The position numbers and the translations under genes are program-made. This document shows positions 16,834 to 25,977 of a stretch of DNA of 64,000 nt, piece by piece. The stretch comes from an uncultured Pseudoxanthomonas sp. (GTDB taxonomy: Bacteria > Pseudomonadota > Gammaproteobacteria > Xanthomonadales > Xanthomonadaceae): positions 310,001 through 374,000 of the forward strand of contig CAMLGZ010000002.1 in the NCBI GenBank assembly GCA_946479745.1, in the 5' to 3' direction. The notes beneath the pieces were generated by a model. It did no database searches, had not been told where the DNA came from, and was given only the letters and a program-made list of their open reading frames with translations. Within the stretch, counting starts at the first letter, position 1; each line of letters starts with the position of its first letter.

Positions 16834-18393
16834 TCAAGAGCTGCACGAAAGCATCGAGCAGCCCGCACGATCGCGCGCCCAATCCGGGCGACGCTGCGCA
16901 AAGGCTTCCCGACCCGGCTGCTCGTCGTAGGGACGGCGTATGACCTCCAGCAGCTCCATAACCCCCGACGCGTCGCCTTGCTCGGCGCGGTCTATCGCCT
17001 GCTGCGCAAGATAGTTGCGCAGCACGATTCGTGGATTGGCCATCCGCATGCGTGTTCGCCTGGCCTCGGAATCGAGCGCATCGGACGCCACTCGAGCCGC
17101 ATAGCGCTGCAACCAATCCATCAGCGCCGGCTCCATGGCCGCGCGCTTGTCGGCGCCGTAGAAGGCTTCATTCAAAGGATCCAAAGTCGGCGCGGCGGGA
17201 TCGACCTGCGCCAGATTGCGGAAGAAGATGCTCATGTCCATCTCGCCCGCTTGCAGCAACGACCGCACGTCCTCCATCAGCGTCGCATCATCCTCTCCGT
17301 ACTCGGCCAGGCCCAGCTTGCGCGCGGTGTTGTCTTGATCGGCGCGCGCATAGGTTTCCCGATAGCGCTGCAACCCTTCCTGCAAAGGCTCGGGACTTGC
17401 GAACAGCGAAGACAACGCGCCCGCCAGCCGGGTCAGGTTCCAGTACGCGATTTTCGGCTGCCAGCCGAAGCGATAGCGGCGTCCCTGCGCATCGGTGGTA
17501 TTGGGCGTCCAATCCGGATCGTAGTCGTCGATCCAGCCGTAAGGACCGTAGTCGATGGTCAGGCCGAGTATCGACATGTTGTCGGTATTCATCACTCCGT
17601 GCACGAAGCCGACGCGCATCCAGTGCGCCACCATGACCGCAGTGCGCTCGCATACCTGCGCAAACCACTGCGCATACAGCGCTTCACCTTCGCCTTCCAG
17701 TTCGGGGAAATCGCGGCGGAGGGTGAAGTCCGCCAGTTGTTTGAGTAGGGGCAGCTCTCCGCGCGACGCGGGCAATTCATAGTTGCCGAAACGCAGGAAG
17801 GACGGCGCCACGCGACAGACAACAGCCCCCGGTTCGGCTTGCGGGTGTCCGTCGTAGAACATGTCGCGGATCACCGGCTCGCCGGTCGCCACCAGGCTTA
17901 GCGCGCGCGTGGTGGGCACGCCCAGGTGGTGCATGGCCTCGCTGCACAGGAATTCGCGAATGGAAGAGCGCAGGACCGCGCGTCCGTCGGCGGTGCGCGA
18001 GTAAGGCGTCGGGCCGGCTCCTTTGAGCTGGAGTTCCCAGCGCTGGCCTGCGGCATTGATCGCTTCGCCCAGAGAAATGGCGCGCCCATCGCCCAGTTGT
18101 CCGGCCCAATGGCCGAACTGGTGGCCACCGTAGTTGGCCGCTAAGGGTTGCATGCCCTGCAGCAACGCGTTGCCGCCGAAGATCTGGGCGAACTCCGGCG
18201 TAGCGACGTCGCCTTCCTCAATATCCAGCAGCGCGGCAGTTTCGCGCGACCAGGCCAGCAGTTGCGGTGCGGCGACCGGGGTCGGGTCGACCCGCGAATA
18301 CAGCGCCTCGCGGACTTCGCGCACGCCGGCTCCCTGCAGCGGATCGCCGGGAAGATCGGTAACGAAGCGGTTGTCGAATCTCAGCGGTTTCAT
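16834..18393 (-). CDS. selO: Protein adenylyltransferase SelO (YdiU)
   Basis: This 519-residue pseudokinase-fold enzyme transfers AMP to Ser, Thr or Tyr of target proteins. Conserved blocks are [44 protein letters not shown], and the Asn/Asp metal block [13 protein letters not shown] followed by [14 protein letters not shown]. The C-terminus ends in the conserved Cys pair CSMLSCSS used for redox control. The ATG at 18393 is preferred; an in-frame GTG two codons earlier is possible. It is linked to oxidative stress in other bacteria. It is followed by GTAG repeats and is convergent with dbpA. Confidence 0.95.
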   Translation of the reverse strand: MKPLRFDNRFVTDLPGDPLQGAGVREVREALYSRVDPTPVAAPQLLAWSRETAALLDIEEGDVATPEFAQIFGGNALLQGMQPLAANYGGHQFGHWAGQLGDGRAISLGEAINAAGQRWELQLKGAGPTPYSRTADGRAVLRSSIREFLCSEAMHHLGVPTTRALSLVATGEPVIRDMFYDGHPQAEPGAVVCRVAPSFLRFGNYELPASRGELPLLKQLADFTLRRDFPELEGEGEALYAQWFAQVCERTAVMVAHWMRVGFVHGVMNTDNMSILGLTIDYGPYGWIDDYDPDWTPNTTDAQGRRYRFGWQPKIAYWNLTRLAGALSSLFASPEPLQEGLQRYRETYARADQDNTARKLGLAEYGEDDATLMEDVRSLLQAGEMDMSIFFRNLAQVDPAAPTLDPLNEAFYGADKRAAMEPALMDWLQRYAARVASDALDSEARRTRMRMANPRIVLRNYLAQQAIDRAEQGDASGVMELLEVIRRPYDEQPGREAFAQRRPDWARDRAGCSMLSCSS

Positions 18394-18430
18394 CGGCACA
18401 GGCTACGCGCCAGCGGTTGAAGCCGCACAA

Positions 18431-18460
18431 ACAAAAACGCCGGGGCAAGCCCCGGCGTTT
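18431..18460 (-). terminator. Intrinsic terminator of the cold-shock gene
   Basis: On the minus strand AAACGCCGGGGC pairs with GCCCCGGCGTTT and is followed by a T-rich tail (TTGTTTG). It lies about 20 bases beyond the stop of the cold-shock protein gene and just upstream of selO. Confidence 0.85.
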
Positions 18461-18481
18461 CGGACAACGATACAGTCGCTA

Positions 18482-18691
18482 TTAGAGCGGCTGGACTTCG
18501 TCGGCCTGCATACCCTTCTGGCCCTGCACGGCGACAAAGCTGACGCTCTGGCCTTCCTGCAGCGACTTGAAGCCGGAACCCTGGATCGCGCGGAAATGCA
18601 CGAAAAGGTCCGGGCCGCTCTGCGGGGTGATGAAGCCAAAACCCTTGGCATCGTTGAACCACTTGACGGTACCGGTTTGACGGTCAGACAT
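18482..18691 (-). CDS. Cold-shock domain protein (CspA family)
   Basis: This 69-residue single cold-shock domain binds single-stranded RNA or DNA. The RNP1 motif KGFGFI and RNP2 motif LFVHF are both intact. AGGAG lies 7 bases before the ATG. A gene-free stretch of about 265 bases upstream leaves room for the long, structured 5' leader common in csp genes; I cannot assign its promoter. Its own terminator follows, so it is monocistronic. It cannot be assigned to a specific csp paralogue. Confidence 0.95.
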   Translation of the reverse strand: MSDRQTGTVKWFNDAKGFGFITPQSGPDLFVHFRAIQGSGFKSLQEGQSVSFVAVQGQKGMQADEVQPL

Positions 18692-18956
18692 CTTTGAAAC
18701 TCCTGAAACGGATGAAAAAAATCACGACCTGGGGACCCCGGGCCGAGACTGAGTTGCAGGTGTTAAGCAAAGCGGAAAGATGTAGCTGATCGTTTTGGAT
18801 CGACTGCATCAGGCCACGATTTACGGTGACCCAAGCAAACACAGTGCCGTGCACACTACACACCTTTCCGGCAAAAGCCAATCCCCCGCCCAACCGCGGA
18901 TAACCGGCAGTGGGGCGGTTTGCCCTAAACTGGCCTCCCCTACAGGAAAGAAGCCC

Positions 18957-19115
18957 ATGGCGAAGCCCAATTATTCGTTTGAGAAGAAGCAGCGCGAGTT
19001 GGCCAAGAAGAAGAAGCAGGACGAAAAACTGGCCAAGAAGCAGGCTACGCGGGAGCCGGGCCAAGCCGACGGCACCCCGCCAGCCGGGCCGGATTCTTCC
19101 GGCGGCGGTCGCTAA
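18957..19115 (+). CDS. 52-residue Lys-rich conserved small protein
   Basis: The product starts MAKPNYSFEKKQRELAKKKK and continues as a charged helix, then a Gly/Pro/Ser tail. From memory, similar short proteins are found in Xanthomonadaceae and pseudomonads, with no known function. The ATG at 18957 has AGGAAAG upstream. An open frame extends back to 18795, but that part has no features. The stop overlaps the end of the convergent pseudouridine synthase gene by four bases. Confidence 0.75.
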   Translation: MAKPNYSFEKKQRELAKKKKQDEKLAKKQATREPGQADGTPPAGPDSSGGGR

Positions 19116-20008
19116 ACCGGCGTTTCCAGGACCCTGGGACTCTCGAACGCCCGCCGGACCCCCGTCATGGGGTCCACGAAAGACAAGCCCTTGGCCAGCA
19201 ATTGCAGGGGCCGCTGGTAGTCGTCCGCGACCCGGGCCATCAGGTCGGGGTAGTAAGGGTCGTGACGGATCGGCGCCCCCAGGGCCGCCATATGCACCCG
19301 CAGCTGGTGCTTGCGGCCGCTGACGGGGAAAAGTGCGTAGCGCCACCATTGGCCATCCGAACCCAGCACCTCGATCCGGCTAACGGAATTGGGTTCCCCC
19401 TCTTCCTCCCGCATCCGGAAGAATGGCTCCGACTTCACGATGCGCGACTCCCGCACCTGCGGAAACCTCAGATCCGGCAATCCAGGCGCCACGGCTTCGT
19501 AGCGTTTTTCGATCCGACGCTCGCGGAACAGCGCCTGGTAGGCGTCCCGACTGGCCTTGTTGGCCGAGAACAGCACAAGCCCGGCAGTTCCGCGATCGAT
19601 GCGATGCAGTGGCACCAGGTCGCTATTGCCCAGCCTCCCGACCAGCCGGGTCAGCAGCGTTTCGCGCACGTGCGCCCCCGTGGGGGCTACGGGCAGGAAA
19701 TGCGGCTTGTCGACCACCACCAGGTGCTCATCGACATGCAGGACCGTTTCCTCGAATGGGATCCGGGGTTCTTCCGCCACTTCGCGGAAATAGTGGATGG
19801 TCACGCCGACGCGATACGGCGTGTCCGCAGCCAGCGGCTGCCACAACGAGTCCAGCACCCGCCCACGCGCGAAGCGGTCCAGCCAGCTGGCGCGGTCGAC
19901 TTGCGGAAAGCGGGCGCATAGACCGTCCAGCAAGGTCGTCCAGGCGCCGGGCGGAAGCTGCAGCTTGCTGGCGACCGCTTCGGCGGCATCGAAATCGGAA
20001 ACGGACAA
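19112..20008 (-). CDS. RluA-family RNA pseudouridine synthase
   Basis: This 298-residue enzyme isomerises uridine in rRNA or tRNA. The catalytic block HRIDRGTAGLVLFSANK carries the essential Asp, and LVVVDKPHFLPVAPTG and HQLRVHMAALGAPI are further family motifs. I chose TTG at 20008 as the start because AGGGAGG lies six bases upstream. The longer frame back to 20116 would overlap the divergent yaeQ promoter and gene. There is no S4 domain. The target uridine cannot be told from sequence; it resembles the RluA-like group found beside yaeQ in Xanthomonadaceae. Confidence 0.88.
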   Translation of the reverse strand: MSVSDFDAAEAVASKLQLPPGAWTTLLDGLCARFPQVDRASWLDRFARGRVLDSLWQPLAADTPYRVGVTIHYFREVAEEPRIPFEETVLHVDEHLVVVDKPHFLPVAPTGAHVRETLLTRLVGRLGNSDLVPLHRIDRGTAGLVLFSANKASRDAYQALFRERRIEKRYEAVAPGLPDLRFPQVRESRIVKSEPFFRMREEEGEPNSVSRIEVLGSDGQWWRYALFPVSGRKHQLRVHMAALGAPIRHDPYYPDLMARVADDYQRPLQLLAKGLSFVDPMTGVRRAFESPRVLETPV

Positions 20009-20066
20009 AGCACGGCCTCCCTGGAACAAGGCCGTATCATGGCCGACCTTTTCCCCTGGCACCTCA

Positions 20067-20621
20067 ATGGCGCTCAAATCCACGGTCGTGAAGGCCGAAC
20101 TGCAGATCAGCGACATGGATCGCCATTACTACGCGACCCACAACCTCACCCTGGCCCAGCATCCGTCCGAAACCGATGCGCGCCTGATGGTGCGCCTGCT
20201 GGCGTTCGCCATGTACGCGGACGAGCGCCTGGAGTTCGGCCGTGGCCTGAGCCAGGACGATGAGCCGGATCTTTGGCTCAAGGAGCTGACTGGCGAGATT
20301 CTGCTGTGGATCGACCTGGGCCAGCCGGATGAAGCGCGCATACGCAAGGCTTGCGGGCGCTCGCGGCAGGTTGTGCTGTTCACCTATGGCGGCCGCAGCT
20401 CGGATATCTGGTGGGAAAAGAACGTCGCGTCGCTGGCCCGCAGCAAGAACCTCACCGTCATCGACATCCCGATCGAAGTGGTCGAACAGCTGACTGCGAT
20501 GATGGTGCGCGGCATGCGTCTGAACGTGATGATCCAGGATGGAGAGCTGCAGGTGCTGGGCGGCGATGTCACCATCGACATCAAGCCCGTCGTTCGCCAG
20601 GCGGCCACGCAAGGTCAGTAA
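20067..20621 (+). CDS. yaeQ: YaeQ family protein
   Basis: This 184-residue protein has the full family pattern: MALKSTVVKAELQISDMDRH, YATHNLTLAQHPSETDARLM, the middle WLKELTGEILLWIDLGQPDE, and YGGRSSDIWW. YaeQ has a nuclease-like (PD-(D/E)XK) fold, and multicopy yaeQ compensates for loss of RfaH in enteric bacteria; its biochemical role is unclear. The ATG at 20067 is 58 bases from the divergent pseudouridine synthase start, so both promoters sit in that gap. The next gene starts 4 bases after its stop. Confidence 0.93.
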   Translation: MALKSTVVKAELQISDMDRHYYATHNLTLAQHPSETDARLMVRLLAFAMYADERLEFGRGLSQDDEPDLWLKELTGEILLWIDLGQPDEARIRKACGRSRQVVLFTYGGRSSDIWWEKNVASLARSKNLTVIDIPIEVVEQLTAMMVRGMRLNVMIQDGELQVLGGDVTIDIKPVVRQAATQGQ

Positions 20622-20625
20622 TCGC

Positions 20626-21807
20626 ATGAGCCACAGTCACGACGTGCTGATCATCGGCGGCGGCGCGGCCGGGCTGATGTGCGCATTGACGGCCGGCCAG
20701 CGCGGGCTTCGCGTGCTGGTGGTGGAACACGCCAACCGGGTGGGCAAGAAAATCCTGATGTCCGGCGGCGGGCGCTGCAACTTCACCAACACCGGCGCCA
20801 CGCCGGCGAACTATCTGTCGGCCAATCCGCATTACTGCAAATCGGCGCTGGCGCGCTACAGGCCCTCGGATTTCATCGACATGGTCGAACGCCATGGCAT
20901 CGCCTACCACGAGAAGGAGCTGGGGCAGCTGTTCTGCGACGATTCGTCCAAGCAGATCGTGAAGATGCTGGTGGACGAATGCGAAACGGCGGGCGCGCGC
21001 ATCGAAACCAGCTGCAGCGTGGAGAACGTGCAGCGTACCGATGGCGGTTTTCGCCTGCGCACGACGCGCGGCACGCTGTCGGCACCCGCGCTGGTGGTGG
21101 CCTGCGGTGGCCTTTCGATTCCCAGCATGGGCGCCAGCGGTTTCGGTTACGAACTGGCGCGCCAGTTCGGTCATACCGTGCTGCCGACGCGCGCCGGGCT
21201 GGTGCCGCTGACCCTGACGGGGAAGCACCAGGAGCACCTGCAGGACCTCAGCGGCGTGGCGCTGCCGGTCGAGGCCAGCTGCAACGGCCACAGCTTCCGC
21301 AACTTCATGCTCATCACCCATCGCGGCGTGAGCGGGCCTTCGATCCTGCAGATCTCTTCCTACTGGCAGCCCGGCGACGATCTGCGTCTGGATCTGCTGC
21401 CCGGCAATGATGCCCTGCAGCTTCTGCGCGAACAGCAGGCCTCGCGCCCAGCCGCCGAGCTCAAGACCGTGCTCTCCGACTTTCTGCCGCGACGTTTCGC
21501 CCAGCGCCTGTGCGAGTTGTGGCTGCCGAACAAACCGATGAAGCAGTTCAACGAACCGCAATTGCGCGAAATCGCTGCGCAACTGCAAAGCTGGCCGCTG
21601 ATCGCCAGCGGCACCGAGGGCTACCGCACCGCCGAGGTTACTCTGGGCGGCGTGGATACCGACGAACTGTCTTCAAGCTCGATGCAGTCGAAGAAAATCC
21701 CAGGGCTGTATTTCATCGGCGAAGTGGTCGACGTCACCGGCTGGCTGGGCGGCTACAACTTCCAGTGGGCCTGGGCTTCCGGCCACGCCGCCGGCAACGC
21801 CGTCTGA
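20626..21807 (+). CDS. HI0933-family FAD-dependent oxidoreductase (YhiN/BaiN-like)
   Basis: This 393-residue flavoprotein begins with the dinucleotide-binding motif VLIIGGGAAGLMCALTAG. The family signature SGGGRCNFTNTG follows near residues 46-57, and the C-terminal FAD block GLYFIGEVVDVTGWLGGYNF is present. The physiological substrate is unknown. The ATG at 20626 is 4 bases after yaeQ, so the two are cotranscribed. A second, more distant member of the same superfamily lies at 26975-28231. Confidence 0.92.
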   Translation: MSHSHDVLIIGGGAAGLMCALTAGQRGLRVLVVEHANRVGKKILMSGGGRCNFTNTGATPANYLSANPHYCKSALARYRPSDFIDMVERHGIAYHEKELGQLFCDDSSKQIVKMLVDECETAGARIETSCSVENVQRTDGGFRLRTTRGTLSAPALVVACGGLSIPSMGASGFGYELARQFGHTVLPTRAGLVPLTLTGKHQEHLQDLSGVALPVEASCNGHSFRNFMLITHRGVSGPSILQISSYWQPGDDLRLDLLPGNDALQLLREQQASRPAAELKTVLSDFLPRRFAQRLCELWLPNKPMKQFNEPQLREIAAQLQSWPLIASGTEGYRTAEVTLGGVDTDELSSSSMQSKKIPGLYFIGEVVDVTGWLGGYNFQWAWASGHAAGNAV

Positions 21808-21823
21808 CCGCAATCCGATGCGC

Positions 21824-21891
21824 GTAGGTCGGGGCTACGCCCCCGACAGACGTAACCCAACAGGAGCGTCGGGGACGTAGCCCCGACCTAC
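21824..21891. repeat. Inverted pair of GTAG-GTCGGGG palindromes
   Basis: The arm at 21824-21847 (GTAGGTCGGGGCTACG onward) and the arm at 21868-21891 are reverse complements with one mismatch and a 20-base spacer. Each arm is itself a GTAG-headed hairpin, identical in core to the copies at 16669 and 16775. The CTAC end of the right arm supplies the TAG stop of the minus-strand oxidoreductase. Confidence 0.88.
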
Positions 21892-22886
21892 ATCGCTTCG
21901 GCGGCCAATTCGAAGGACCGCAAACGTGCGGCATGATTGAACACATTGGCCACCAGCATCAGTTCGTCCGGACGATGCCGGTCGACGAAGGCGGCGATAC
22001 CGCGCTTCACCGTTTCCGGGTCGCCCACCACGCTGCAGGCCAGGGCGTTCTCCACGCCCAGCTTTTCATGCGGCTGCCAATAGGTTTCGATATCGTCGAT
22101 GGGCGCTGGTATCAGTCCAGGTTTGCCGCGGCGCAGGTTGACGAAACTCTGCTGCGCGGTAGTGAACAGACGCTTGGCTTCGGCATCGGTCGCAGCGGCC
22201 ACCACATTCAACGCCAACATCGCGTGTGGCTTGGCCAGGTACTGCGAAGGACGGAAGTCGCGGTGATAGACCGCCAGCGCCTGGTCCATCGCGTCCGGTG
22301 CGAAGTGCGAAGCGAAGGCGAACGGCAGCCCCAGCGCCGCGGCGAGCTGCGCGCTGAAAAGGCTGGAGCCCAACAGCCACACCGGCACCTCAAGTCCAGC
22401 GCCCGGAACGGCGCGCACCAATTGGCCGGCCTGCACAGGTGCGAAGTAGCCCAGCAATTCCTGCACGTCGTGCGGGAATTGCTCGGCGCTGTCGAAATAA
22501 CGCCGCAACGCCTTGGCCGTGGGCTGGTCCGTGCCGGGCGCGCGGCCCAAGCCCAGATCGATGCGGCCCGGATACAGCGAGGCCAGCGTGCCGAACTGTT
22601 CGGCCACCTGCAGCGGCGCATGGTTGGGCAGCATCACTCCGCCGGAGCCCACGCGGATGGTTCTGGTACCGCCGGCGACATAACCGATCAGCACCGCAGT
22701 CGCTGCGCTGGCGATACCCGGCATGTTGTGGTGTTCGGCCAGCCAGTAGCGCTGGTAACCCCAGGCTTCGGCGTGTTGCGCCAGATCCAGGGTATTGCGG
22801 AAGGCCTGTGCGGCATCGCTGCCTTCGCAGACCGGGGCCAGATCGAGTATCGAGTAGGGAATCATGGAGGCTGCCGTCGAAGTCAT
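21888..22886 (-). CDS. LLM class flavin-dependent oxidoreductase (YhbW-like)
   Basis: This 332-residue protein has the luciferase-like monooxygenase TIM-barrel pattern: [13 protein letters not shown] at the N-terminus, [35 protein letters not shown] and [11 protein letters not shown]. It likely uses FMNH2 from a separate reductase; the substrate is unknown. The start could be 22886 or the ATG at 22865; neither has a strong ribosome-binding site. The TAG stop falls inside a GTAG palindrome. Confidence 0.9.
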   Translation of the reverse strand: MTSTAASMIPYSILDLAPVCEGSDAAQAFRNTLDLAQHAEAWGYQRYWLAEHHNMPGIASAATAVLIGYVAGGTRTIRVGSGGVMLPNHAPLQVAEQFGTLASLYPGRIDLGLGRAPGTDQPTAKALRRYFDSAEQFPHDVQELLGYFAPVQAGQLVRAVPGAGLEVPVWLLGSSLFSAQLAAALGLPFAFASHFAPDAMDQALAVYHRDFRPSQYLAKPHAMLALNVVAAATDAEAKRLFTTAQQSFVNLRRGKPGLIPAPIDDIETYWQPHEKLGVENALACSVVGDPETVKRGIAAFVDRHRPDELMLVANVFNHAARLRSFELAAEAM

Positions 22887-22961
22887 GGCTTCGACATGGG
22901 GCCCGCATCAAGCATTGCCAATCCGATCAGCGACCGGACTGGCGGGACGCTGAGTTCCGTA

Positions 22962-23633
22962 TCAGCTGAGCAGATCGAAAGGACCGCCCTGCTCCAGCGC
23001 GCGCTGATAAGCGGGACGCGCGTGGATGCGCTGCAGGAATCCGCTCAGATTGGGCTTGTCCTCCAGCCCATGGCGCGCCGCGGCCGCTTCCACCGGGAAA
23101 CTCATCTGGATGTCGGCGGCGCTGAATTCATCGCCGGCGAACCAGCGCGACTTGCCCAGCTCGTTTTCCATGTAGTCCAGGTGCAGTTTCACCTGCGGCC
23201 CGACGAAGGTCTTCATCACCTTGTCCGCGATTCCCTTGGCCACCGGCTTTACGAAGAACGGCATCGGCGCTTTTTTCAGGCGCGAGAACACCAGACTCAT
23301 CAGCAACGGCGGCATCGCCGAACCTTCCGCGTAGTGCATCCAATAGTGGTAGCGCAGGCTCTCGGGCGTACCCGGCGATGGTGCGAAATCATGCGCGGTG
23401 TCGTAGCGTTCCACCAGGTATTCGAGGATCGCGCCGGATTCGGCCAGCGTATTTTCCCCGTCCACCACCACCGGCGATTTCCCCAACGGATGCACCTTGC
23501 GCAGCGACGGCGGTGCCAGCATCGTTTCGACGTCGCGCTGGTAGCGGATCACGTTGTAGTCCAGGCCCAGCTCTTCGAGCAGCCACAGCACGCGCTGCGA
23601 ACGGGAATTGTTGAGATGGTGGACAGCGACCAT
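22962..23633 (-). CDS. Glutathione S-transferase family protein
   Basis: This 223-residue protein has an N-terminal thioredoxin-fold domain (VAVHHLNNSRSQRVLWLLEE) with the conserved GKSPVVVDG and LAESGAILEYL glutathione-binding elements near 52-72. A helical C-terminal domain follows. The catalytic residue is probably the Ser at 10 or 12. It lies on the same strand as the luciferase-like gene, 75 bases upstream of it, so the two may be cotranscribed. Confidence 0.92.
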   Translation of the reverse strand: MVAVHHLNNSRSQRVLWLLEELGLDYNVIRYQRDVETMLAPPSLRKVHPLGKSPVVVDGENTLAESGAILEYLVERYDTAHDFAPSPGTPESLRYHYWMHYAEGSAMPPLLMSLVFSRLKKAPMPFFVKPVAKGIADKVMKTFVGPQVKLHLDYMENELGKSRWFAGDEFSAADIQMSFPVEAAAARHGLEDKPNLSGFLQRIHARPAYQRALEQGGPFDLLS

Positions 23634-23707
23634 GGATGCCTCGCGACAGTGGGGGAGCGCGTCAGCGACGCATGCCGATCATAGCCCAACGCACTCGATC
23701 CACCGAT

Positions 23708-23735
23708 GTGGGAGCGGCGTCTGTGGGAGCGATGT
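23708..23735 (+). repeat. Two truncated GTGGGAGCG repeat heads
   Basis: GTGGGAGCG occurs at 23708-23716 and again at 23723-23731. These match the heads of the larger GTAG/GTGG palindromes in this window but lack the pairing half, so they look like decayed copies. They sit between the GST and TrhO genes. Confidence 0.55.
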
Positions 23736-23739
23736 TCTG

Positions 23740-24477
23740 TCAGGCCGCGTCCACCAGCGGCTTGAGCTCCGGGTCCAGCGCCACGCGTTCGTCGAACACG
23801 AAGCAGCGGCCGTCGTAGCCCTGCCCGCCGACCTCTTCGAAATAACCCAGGATGCCGCCGTCGAGCTGCAACACGTTGTCCATGCCCGCGGCCTGCATCC
23901 ACAACGCCGCTTTCTCGCAGCGGATGCCACCGGTGCAGAAACTCACCACCGTCGCGTCAGCCAGTCCATTGCGGTGAGGCTGCATGGCTTCGGGCAGATC
24001 GGTGAATTTGTCTATCGGCAAAGTAAGCGCACCGGCGAAGGTGCCGTATTCCACCTCCTGCCGGTTGCGCGTGTCCAGCAAGACCACGCGCTTGCCGATA
24101 TCGTCATGGCCCTGCTGCAACCACTGCGCGAGCGTCGCCGGGGATACCGCCGGTGCGCGTCCGTCCAATGGAGAAGTCTCGTCGCGGCGGAAGCTGATGA
24201 TTTCAGGCTTGATCTTGACCTTGAGCCGGGCGAAAGGCTGCGCGCCGCTGCGGCTGTATTTGACCCGCAGCTCGGCAAATTGCGGCGCGGCCCGCAGCTG
24301 TTCGAAAAACGTGTGGATCGCCCGCTCTTCTCCTGCCAGGAAAAGGTTCACGCCTTCCGGCGCGATCAATGCGGTGCCGCGCAACGCGCCCTCTTCCGCC
24401 CACGCGCGTAGCTGCACGGCCAGGGCCGGCGGATCGGCGATCGGAACGAAATGGTAGGCGGCGGTATTGAGGATCAT
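23740..24477 (-). CDS. trhO: tRNA uridine 5-hydroxylase TrhO (rhodanese family)
   Basis: This 245-residue protein combines an N-terminal ferredoxin-like domain (MILNTAAYHFVPIADPPAL, EGVNLFLAG) and a rhodanese domain. The active-site Cys is in SFCTGGIRCEKAALWM near residue 180. TrhO converts U34 of certain tRNAs to 5-hydroxyuridine using molecular oxygen. The length fits the short, 250-residue form. The ATG at 24477 matches the family start; an in-frame ATG lies at 24501. It is divergent from the arsR operon. Confidence 0.88.
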   Translation of the reverse strand: MILNTAAYHFVPIADPPALAVQLRAWAEEGALRGTALIAPEGVNLFLAGEERAIHTFFEQLRAAPQFAELRVKYSRSGAQPFARLKVKIKPEIISFRRDETSPLDGRAPAVSPATLAQWLQQGHDDIGKRVVLLDTRNRQEVEYGTFAGALTLPIDKFTDLPEAMQPHRNGLADATVVSFCTGGIRCEKAALWMQAAGMDNVLQLDGGILGYFEEVGGQGYDGRCFVFDERVALDPELKPLVDAA

Positions 24478-24530
24478 GGGCACCATTGTAAATGGCGCCA
24501 ATCAGGGAGCAAAAACATTAAACCAAATGG

Positions 24531-24558
24531 TTGACAATCAAATCAGGATGGATAATAT
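24531..24558 (+). promoter_or_regulatory. Sigma-70 promoter of the arsR operon
   Basis: A perfect -35 box TTGACA is at 24531-24536, followed by a 16-base spacer and the -10 box TAATAT at 24553-24558. The expected transcript start is about 24565, one or two bases before the ATG at 24567, so the mRNA would be essentially leaderless. The local sequence is much more AT-rich than the surroundings. Confidence 0.75.
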
Positions 24559-24578
24559 TCAACTCTATGGTTGAATAT
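24555..24578. promoter_or_regulatory. Palindromic operator over -10 box and start codon of arsR
   Basis: ATATTCAAC (24555-24563) and GTTGAATAT (24570-24578) form a perfect 9-bp inverted repeat around a 6-base centre that contains the ATG. This size and placement fit an ArsR-family dimer site for autorepression. A weaker imperfect dyad, AACC-AAAT-GGTT, lies just upstream at the -35 box. Confidence 0.65.
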
Positions 24579-24926
24579 GACTCTCCCCAGCTGGATTCCG
24601 TGTTCCAGGCCCTGTCCGACGGCACGCGCCGCCGCATGCTGCGCAGCCTGAGCGCGCAGCCGCGCAGCGTCGGTGAGTTGGCCGCTCCCTTCCAGATTTC
24701 GCTGGCCGCCGCTTCCAAGCACATCAAGGTGCTGGAACGCGCCGGCCTGGTGCAGCGGCGGATCCAGGGGCGCACTCATCTATGCCAGTTGCGCGCCGAG
24801 GCCCTGGCCGAAGCCGAACAATGGTTGCAGTACTACCAGCAATTCTGGACCGAACGCCTGGATGCGCTGGAAATCGCGCTGCGCGCCGATACCGCTACCG
24901 GACAAACCAAAAGGAAATCGCGATGA
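24567..24926 (+). CDS. ArsR-family transcriptional regulator
   Basis: This 119-residue winged-helix protein has a canonical start region DSPQLDSVFQALSDGTRRRM, the HTH segment FQISLAAASKHIKVLERAG at about 43-61, and the wing VQRRIQGRTHLCQL. No metal-binding Cys pair is visible in the recognition helix, so it belongs to the group that pairs with SRPBCC proteins rather than to metal sensors. The ATG at 24567 has no ribosome-binding site, in keeping with a leaderless message. The stop overlaps the next gene by four bases (ATGA). Confidence 0.9.
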   Translation: MVEYDSPQLDSVFQALSDGTRRRMLRSLSAQPRSVGELAAPFQISLAAASKHIKVLERAGLVQRRIQGRTHLCQLRAEALAEAEQWLQYYQQFWTERLDALEIALRADTATGQTKRKSR

Positions 24927-25366
24927 ACCCAGACCTTCCCATCGAGGTACGCGCAACCCGTTATTTCGAAGCCAGTCCCGATCGCGTTTTCGACGCCTGG
25001 CTGGTGCCGCGCACGCTGGGGCAATGGATGTTCGGTCCGCGCGTGCGCGAAGAGAACGTGGTGCGGCTGGATGTGGACCCGCGCGTTGGCGGCAGCTTCT
25101 CGCTCAAAGTCGAGCGCAATGGCCAGATCATCGATCACGTGGGTCAGTACCTAGAAATCGAACGGCCCCACCGGCTGGTCTTCACCTGGGCAGTCAAGGG
25201 CGAGTCGGACGATGCACCCAGTCAGGTGCATATCGACATCGTTGCTTCCAGTAGCGGTTGCGTACTGACGCTCGTCCACAGCATGGACGCGAAGTGGGCC
25301 GATTACGCGCAACGCGCGCAGGATGCCTGGAACACCATGCTCGACGCGCTAGCCGGGCTCTTCTGA
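24923..25366 (+). CDS. SRPBCC (AHSA1/START-like) domain protein, first of two
   Basis: This 147-residue single-domain protein has the AHSA1 pattern: TRYFEASPDRVFDAWLVP at the start, the middle DVDPRVGGSFSLKVERNG, and a long C-terminal helix ending AWNTMLDALAGLF. The fold has a hydrophobic cavity for a small ligand; none can be named. AAGGAAA precedes the ATG, which overlaps the end of arsR. It is cotranscribed with the regulator, so it probably responds to the same signal. Confidence 0.88.
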   Translation: MNPDLPIEVRATRYFEASPDRVFDAWLVPRTLGQWMFGPRVREENVVRLDVDPRVGGSFSLKVERNGQIIDHVGQYLEIERPHRLVFTWAVKGESDDAPSQVHIDIVASSSGCVLTLVHSMDAKWADYAQRAQDAWNTMLDALAGLF

Positions 25367-25387
25367 CTTCACTTGCAAGGTATGACC

Positions 25388-25921
25388 ATGAACGCCTCTT
25401 ACGCCACTGTCATCGCCCCGAATACCGTGCGCATCGAGCGCACCTTGCCCGGCCCGATCGAACGGGTCTGGGCATACCTCACCGAATCCGAAAAACGCCG
25501 CCAATGGCTGGCGGCCGGCGAGATGGAATTGAAGCAAGGCGGCACGGTGGAGCACGTATTCCGCAACTCGGAATTGACCGGGCACGACGGAAGTCCTCCT
25601 CCTAAATACGCGGCGCACGCCGGCGAAAGCCGCATGCACGGGCGCATCACCGCCTGCGAACCGCCGCGCCTGCTCGCCTATGAATGGGGCGAAGGCGAAA
25701 ACGCTTCGCACGTACGCTTCGAACTCACGTCTCAGGGCGATAAGGTGCATCTGTTGCTAGTGCATAGCCGCCTGCCCAATCGCGAGGAGATGCTGAGCGT
25801 TGCCGGCGGGTGGCACACGCATCTGGGAATCCTGGTGGACAAGCTGGACGGCCGCGAGCCGGAGGGTTTCTGGCCGACGCATACGCGGCTTGAGGCCGAG
25901 TACGAAAAACTCATTCCGTGA
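25388..25921 (+). CDS. SRPBCC (AHSA1/START-like) domain protein, second of two
   Basis: This 177-residue protein is related to the upstream gene and has the pattern IERTLPGPIERVWAYLTESE, WLAAGEMELKQGG, and a C-terminal GGWHTHLGILVDKLDG. It lies 21 bases after the first SRPBCC gene. The ATG at 25388 is chosen because AAGG lies 7 bases upstream; in-frame starts at 25373 and 25382 are also possible. It is the last gene of the arsR operon, followed by a large palindromic repeat. Confidence 0.88.
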   Translation: MNASYATVIAPNTVRIERTLPGPIERVWAYLTESEKRRQWLAAGEMELKQGGTVEHVFRNSELTGHDGSPPPKYAAHAGESRMHGRITACEPPRLLAYEWGEGENASHVRFELTSQGDKVHLLLVHSRLPNREEMLSVAGGWHTHLGILVDKLDGREPEGFWPTHTRLEAEYEKLIP

Positions 25922-25977
25922 CCGGTGGCAAGCTTGCAGGACGCCAAACGAAAGGCTGACTCAGTCAACCTCATATT

